This document shows positions 5,488 through 7,855 of a stretch of DNA of 7,855 nucleotides, piece by piece. Source of the stretch: Candidatus Omnitrophota bacterium (lineage in GTDB: Bacteria > Omnitrophota > Gorgyraeia > JABMRN01); the NCBI GenBank assembly GCA_013202515.1, contig JABMRN010000124.1, positions 1 to 7,855 of the forward strand. Direction: 5' to 3'. The notes beneath the pieces are model-generated. The model made no database searches. It saw nothing but the letters and a program-made list of their open reading frames with translations, and was not told the DNA's origin. The translations under genes and the position numbers were made by a program. Position 1 is the first letter of the stretch; every line of letters begins with the position of its first letter.

Positions 5488-6549
5488 TTATTTTACAATT
5501 CTCTTTGCTATATATTTCATTATGTCATATCTCTTTTCGTATCCCGGAAAAGAATGAGCCTCGAGACAATAAACATTCTTAAAGTCCTTAGATACCACAA
5601 CATCAACCGCCGCATAGCTCAAATTAAGCGCCTTGGCCGTTTTAACAGCTAATGATCTTACTTTTTTTGCATTGCCTCGCGAAATAAACCTATGAAGATT
5701 ATCTTTTTTTTCAATTTTCCCACCTTGTGCCCAGTTGGTAATGGGTGATTTTAGAGAAACGGTCTTTGCATAATAATAGGGCGTTTTACCTTGTATCACA
5801 TGAACCCTAAAATCATATTTTTTTCCCTTAAGGCGCGGGTGCTCAATGCCCTCCTCAAAGAGAAAATCCCTTCTTATAAGGTGCCTTAAAAAGATGTTCC
5901 TATCTCTTTCTTTTAACGTCCTGAACTTCCATCCATAATCCGATTTATGGCTTATTATCTTGCCATTCTTGAATTTAAAATTTGTAACGAACTTATTCTT
6001 ATCGATGTATGTAATGCCTTTTCCGAGGGATCCAAATCTGGGCTTTATATAGAGGGATTTTCCGCTTGAAACAAACTTTTTTATTTGGTTGATATTTTTG
6101 GGGCTATAGGTTTTCGGAACAGATATGCCCTTTTTCTTAAGGGTTGATTTTGTCCTTTTTTTATCCCTCTCCAAAAGCGATGCCTTGGGTGGATTAAAAT
6201 AAACTATTTTTTTTCCTTTATATGCCTTTTTTATCTTTTCTTCTATAGCATCAAAAAAAGATTTATAATTCTTGCCGAATGCCTTTTCGCCGTATACCTT
6301 CTGATCCTTGTTATATACTTCAATATATCTATTCCAGTAAACGAAAGGAAAAAAAAGGATTATGTTTACCGCAGAGCCAATAAAAGCCGGTAGCCTGTTA
6401 GACAAGACGTCGCCATAACTTACAATCTTTAACTCAAGATTTTTCTTATTTTTGGCTTCTCGCGTGCTGTGCTCAACAAAGGTCTTGAAGGGCTTAGCGG
6501 GCCTTAATCTTGTTTCTCTGCTGTCTCCGATAACTAAAAATGCCTTCAT
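5488..6549 (-). CDS. ATP-grasp ligase-like protein (YheC/D- or RimK-like)
   Basis: A 353-residue protein. The first ~120 residues (hydrophobic strand VNIILFFPFV at 61-70) form an unassigned N-terminal domain. The ATP-grasp part begins with a KxxTKSTLKKKGISVPKTY segment (131-148) and has the ATP-binding lysine loop YIKPRFGSLGKGI (167-179), DFRVHVIQGK (246-255), NWAQGGK (272-278) and the metal-binding strands VDVVV (315-319) and LEAHSFPG (329-336). Most ATP-grasp enzymes have E-x-N in the last motif; here it reads E-x-H. ATP-grasp enzymes join a carboxylate, via acyl phosphate, to an amine or thiol. Its ATG overlaps the stop of the dehydrogenase-like gene (ATGA), with no Shine-Dalgarno, so translation is coupled and a joint pathway is likely. 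The substrate is unknown. Confidence 0.85.
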   Translation of the reverse strand: MKAFLVIGDSRETRLRPAKPFKTFVEHSTREAKNKKNLELKIVSYGDVLSNRLPAFIGSAVNIILFFPFVYWNRYIEVYNKDQKVYGEKAFGKNYKSFFDAIEEKIKKAYKGKKIVYFNPPKASLLERDKKRTKSTLKKKGISVPKTYSPKNINQIKKFVSSGKSLYIKPRFGSLGKGITYIDKNKFVTNFKFKNGKIISHKSDYGWKFRTLKERDRNIFLRHLIRRDFLFEEGIEHPRLKGKKYDFRVHVIQGKTPYYYAKTVSLKSPITNWAQGGKIEKKDNLHRFISRGNAKKVRSLAVKTAKALNLSYAAVDVVVSKDFKNVYCLEAHSFPGYEKRYDIMKYIAKRIVK

Positions 6550-7502
6550 GGTATTATTAGCGCGTTTTTCAGATACCTGGGAAATCTGTCTATGTGATTA
6601 CCGGCTATTCTAAGAAGAATGGTTAGAATTTGCCTTGAATAAATCCTCGCACTTGATATGGGAGCTAATCCAGGATATCCAAAAATAGAGATATGCCTTA
6701 TGCCGTCTACTACATAATCTGGCTTATTCAGCATGGTTGGATGGCAAGTCTCAATGGGATTCGGATAATCAACCGAAAGATCCAATATAACGCCCCCCCT
6801 ATTTATAAGGGGAAGCATTTTTCTTGTAACAAGGTAGTCTCTTGATTCTCTTTTTTCTTTAGGCCATTTAATACCGTTTACGAGTATATCTTTATTTCTT
6901 AAGAAATGCCGCATATAACGATATTCACATTTCCGAAGAATTTTGACATCTGCACCCAGGCTGTATGCTACCTTAATTGCTCCCGACGCGATGTCTCCAT
7001 AACCCAAAACAAGTACACGGCAATCAGAGGGTATCTTTTTTGCCTGGTGAAAAGCCATTATCATTCCTTGTTCACCAGCCATATGCGAACACTTTATGAG
7101 CCTTTCCCCTGCGGAATTGGTTATCAACTCCATAGCGATAGCCTTTGAACCGCTTCTCTTTAGTGCAGTTAAAAACTGGGGATTCTGCTCTGCGTGAAGC
7201 ATACAGAAAAGAAGATTATCCTTCAGCATCCTGAATTCTTCGGAAAGCGGGGGCTTTAGCTTCACCACGACGTCTTTATTAAATATGTCTTTCCTTTTGG
7301 ATATTATTTTTGCGCCAGCCTTGCGGTACTCGTCATCATCTATGTATATACCTTTACCAAGGCCCTTTTCAACAAAAACAGGATACCCGGCCTCAACAAC
7401 CTTTTTTACTTCTTTAGGAAGTATGCTGGGGCGAAGCTCCATGCCGCCTGCAGCTTTTTCCTTTGCTATGCCAATCGTTGCTTTTTTTCTTCTTTTTCTC
7501 AT
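6546..7502 (-). CDS. Alanine dehydrogenase/PNT-family dehydrogenase-like protein
   Basis: A 318-residue protein of the alanine dehydrogenase/transhydrogenase/N5-(carboxyethyl)ornithine synthase superfamily; classical alanine dehydrogenase has about 370. It carries the N-terminal IGIAKE...RPSILP segment, VVVKLKPPL (78-86), where family enzymes have the substrate lysine (VKVKEP), and MLHAEQNP, which aligns with the catalytic-histidine LHLA region. The Rossmann loop is VLGYGDIASGA. The C-terminal signature LDLSVDYPNPIETCHPT, then VVDGIRHISIFGYPG, matches the family's VDQGG..ETS..T and VDGV.HY...N.PG pattern. The end of strand beta-2 (VKILRK) lacks the acidic residue expected for NAD and is basic, hinting at NADP(H). 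It starts in an ATGA overlap with the MscS gene and ends in an ATGA overlap with the ATP-grasp gene. Exact substrate not assigned. Confidence 0.87.
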   Translation of the reverse strand: MRKRRKKATIGIAKEKAAGGMELRPSILPKEVKKVVEAGYPVFVEKGLGKGIYIDDDEYRKAGAKIISKRKDIFNKDVVVKLKPPLSEEFRMLKDNLLFCMLHAEQNPQFLTALKRSGSKAIAMELITNSAGERLIKCSHMAGEQGMIMAFHQAKKIPSDCRVLVLGYGDIASGAIKVAYSLGADVKILRKCEYRYMRHFLRNKDILVNGIKWPKEKRESRDYLVTRKMLPLINRGGVILDLSVDYPNPIETCHPTMLNKPDYVVDGIRHISIFGYPGLAPISSARIYSRQILTILLRIAGNHIDRFPRYLKNALIIP

Positions 7503-7855
7503 TTCTTTTCAGCCTTCTCTTGTGAATAATTTATTGCCCTAATTGGATATGGTATGTTTATGCCTTCTTTGGCATAACGCTTATGCAGCCTTTTAATAAA
7601 TTCGTGCTTTATGAGGTAGTTATCCACGAATTCTTTGCATCTCAATATCACTGTAAAATTTATGCTGAAATCGTTGAAGGTATGATATCTTATGAAGGGT
7701 TTAAATTCTGGCACTCCTCCTTTAACCCCCTTCATAGTCTCCTCTCCCACTTCAATTGTAACCTTTTCTACATGTTCAAGATCAGAATCGTAATGAACCC
7801 CCACCTGAACCAATACCGCCATTTCCTGCTCAGGATAATAGTAATTCACAAGCTT
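7499..7855 (-). CDS. MscS-family mechanosensitive channel, C-terminal domain (partial, 5' end outside window)
   Basis: The frame is open to the window edge (first codons AAG CTT GTG AAT) and ends at TGA 7501-7499, leaving 118 residues. The peptide starts KLVNYYYPEQEMAVLVQVGV, then HYDSDLEHVEKVTIEV, FNDFSINFTVILRCKEF and HEFIKRLHKRYAKEGINIPYP. This is the cytoplasmic beta/alpha-beta vestibule of small-conductance mechanosensitive channels, ending in the family's I-PxP motif and a lysine-rich tail. The pore helices lie outside the window. It is the first visible gene of the operon and overlaps the next gene by 4 nt (ATGA). A channel cotranscribed with metabolic genes may simply share a promoter. 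Confidence 0.93.
   Translation of the reverse strand, partial: KLVNYYYPEQEMAVLVQVGVHYDSDLEHVEKVTIEVGEETMKGVKGGVPEFKPFIRYHTFNDFSINFTVILRCKEFVDNYLIKHEFIKRLHKRYAKEGINIPYPIRAINYSQEKAEKK

Noticed and set aside
5151..5652. Plus-strand open frames over the cupin and ATP-grasp genes
   Set aside because: Shadow frames; the minus-strand genes there have motifs, ribosome binding sites and operon spacing.

Overview
The window looks like chromosomal DNA from an uncultured, AT-rich, lysine-rich Gram-negative-type bacterium. It carries a sigma-54 factor, a cyclic-di-GMP class I riboswitch and an MscS-family channel. Gene style loosely suggests a deep lineage such as Omnitrophota or a deltaproteobacterial relative, but this is a low-confidence impression; no marker gene here settles it. 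Coding density is very high, genes abut or overlap by a few bases, and Shine-Dalgarno sequences are scarce.

Layout. (1) Positions 1-212, plus strand: the 3' end of rpoN (sigma-54), including the complete RpoN box. (2) Positions ~217-413, minus strand: a self-contained RNA unit with a near-consensus sigma-70 promoter, a GEMM-I (c-di-GMP-I) riboswitch aptamer and a terminator-like end. It lies between the convergent ends of rpoN and a helicase gene. No gene of its own lies downstream; read-through would run antisense into rpoN. (3) Positions 424-2403, minus: a UvrD/PcrA-type superfamily 1 DNA helicase with no ordinary start codon in front of its Q motif; an in-frame ATG further upstream is cut off by a TAA. 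(4) Positions 2440-2522: a divergent promoter region in which a TATAAT box lies exactly 9 nt before an ATG on each strand, suggesting leaderless transcripts. (5) Positions 2523-4265, plus: a two-gene unit, an Elp3/YhcC-like radical SAM protein followed 6 nt later by a protein resembling the DUF6873/guanidino-modifying-enzyme-fold family. (6) Positions 4251-7855, minus: a six-gene operon whose head lies outside the window. In transcription order it encodes an MscS channel C-terminus, an alanine dehydrogenase/PNT-like protein, an ATP-grasp ligase, a small cupin, a flavodoxin-like protein and a macrodomain protein. Its last gene overlaps the radical SAM unit tail-to-tail by 15 bp.

How it may fit together. 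The two most notable items are the orphan c-di-GMP riboswitch beside rpoN and the operon core in which the dehydrogenase-like and ATP-grasp genes overlap by 4 nt, which looks like a small amino-acid-modifying or ligating pathway of unknown product. The rest is housekeeping or salvage: DNA repair helicase, ADP-ribose/O-acetyl-ADP-ribose hydrolysis, flavin redox and osmotic release. No transposon, phage, CRISPR, rRNA or tRNA was seen.
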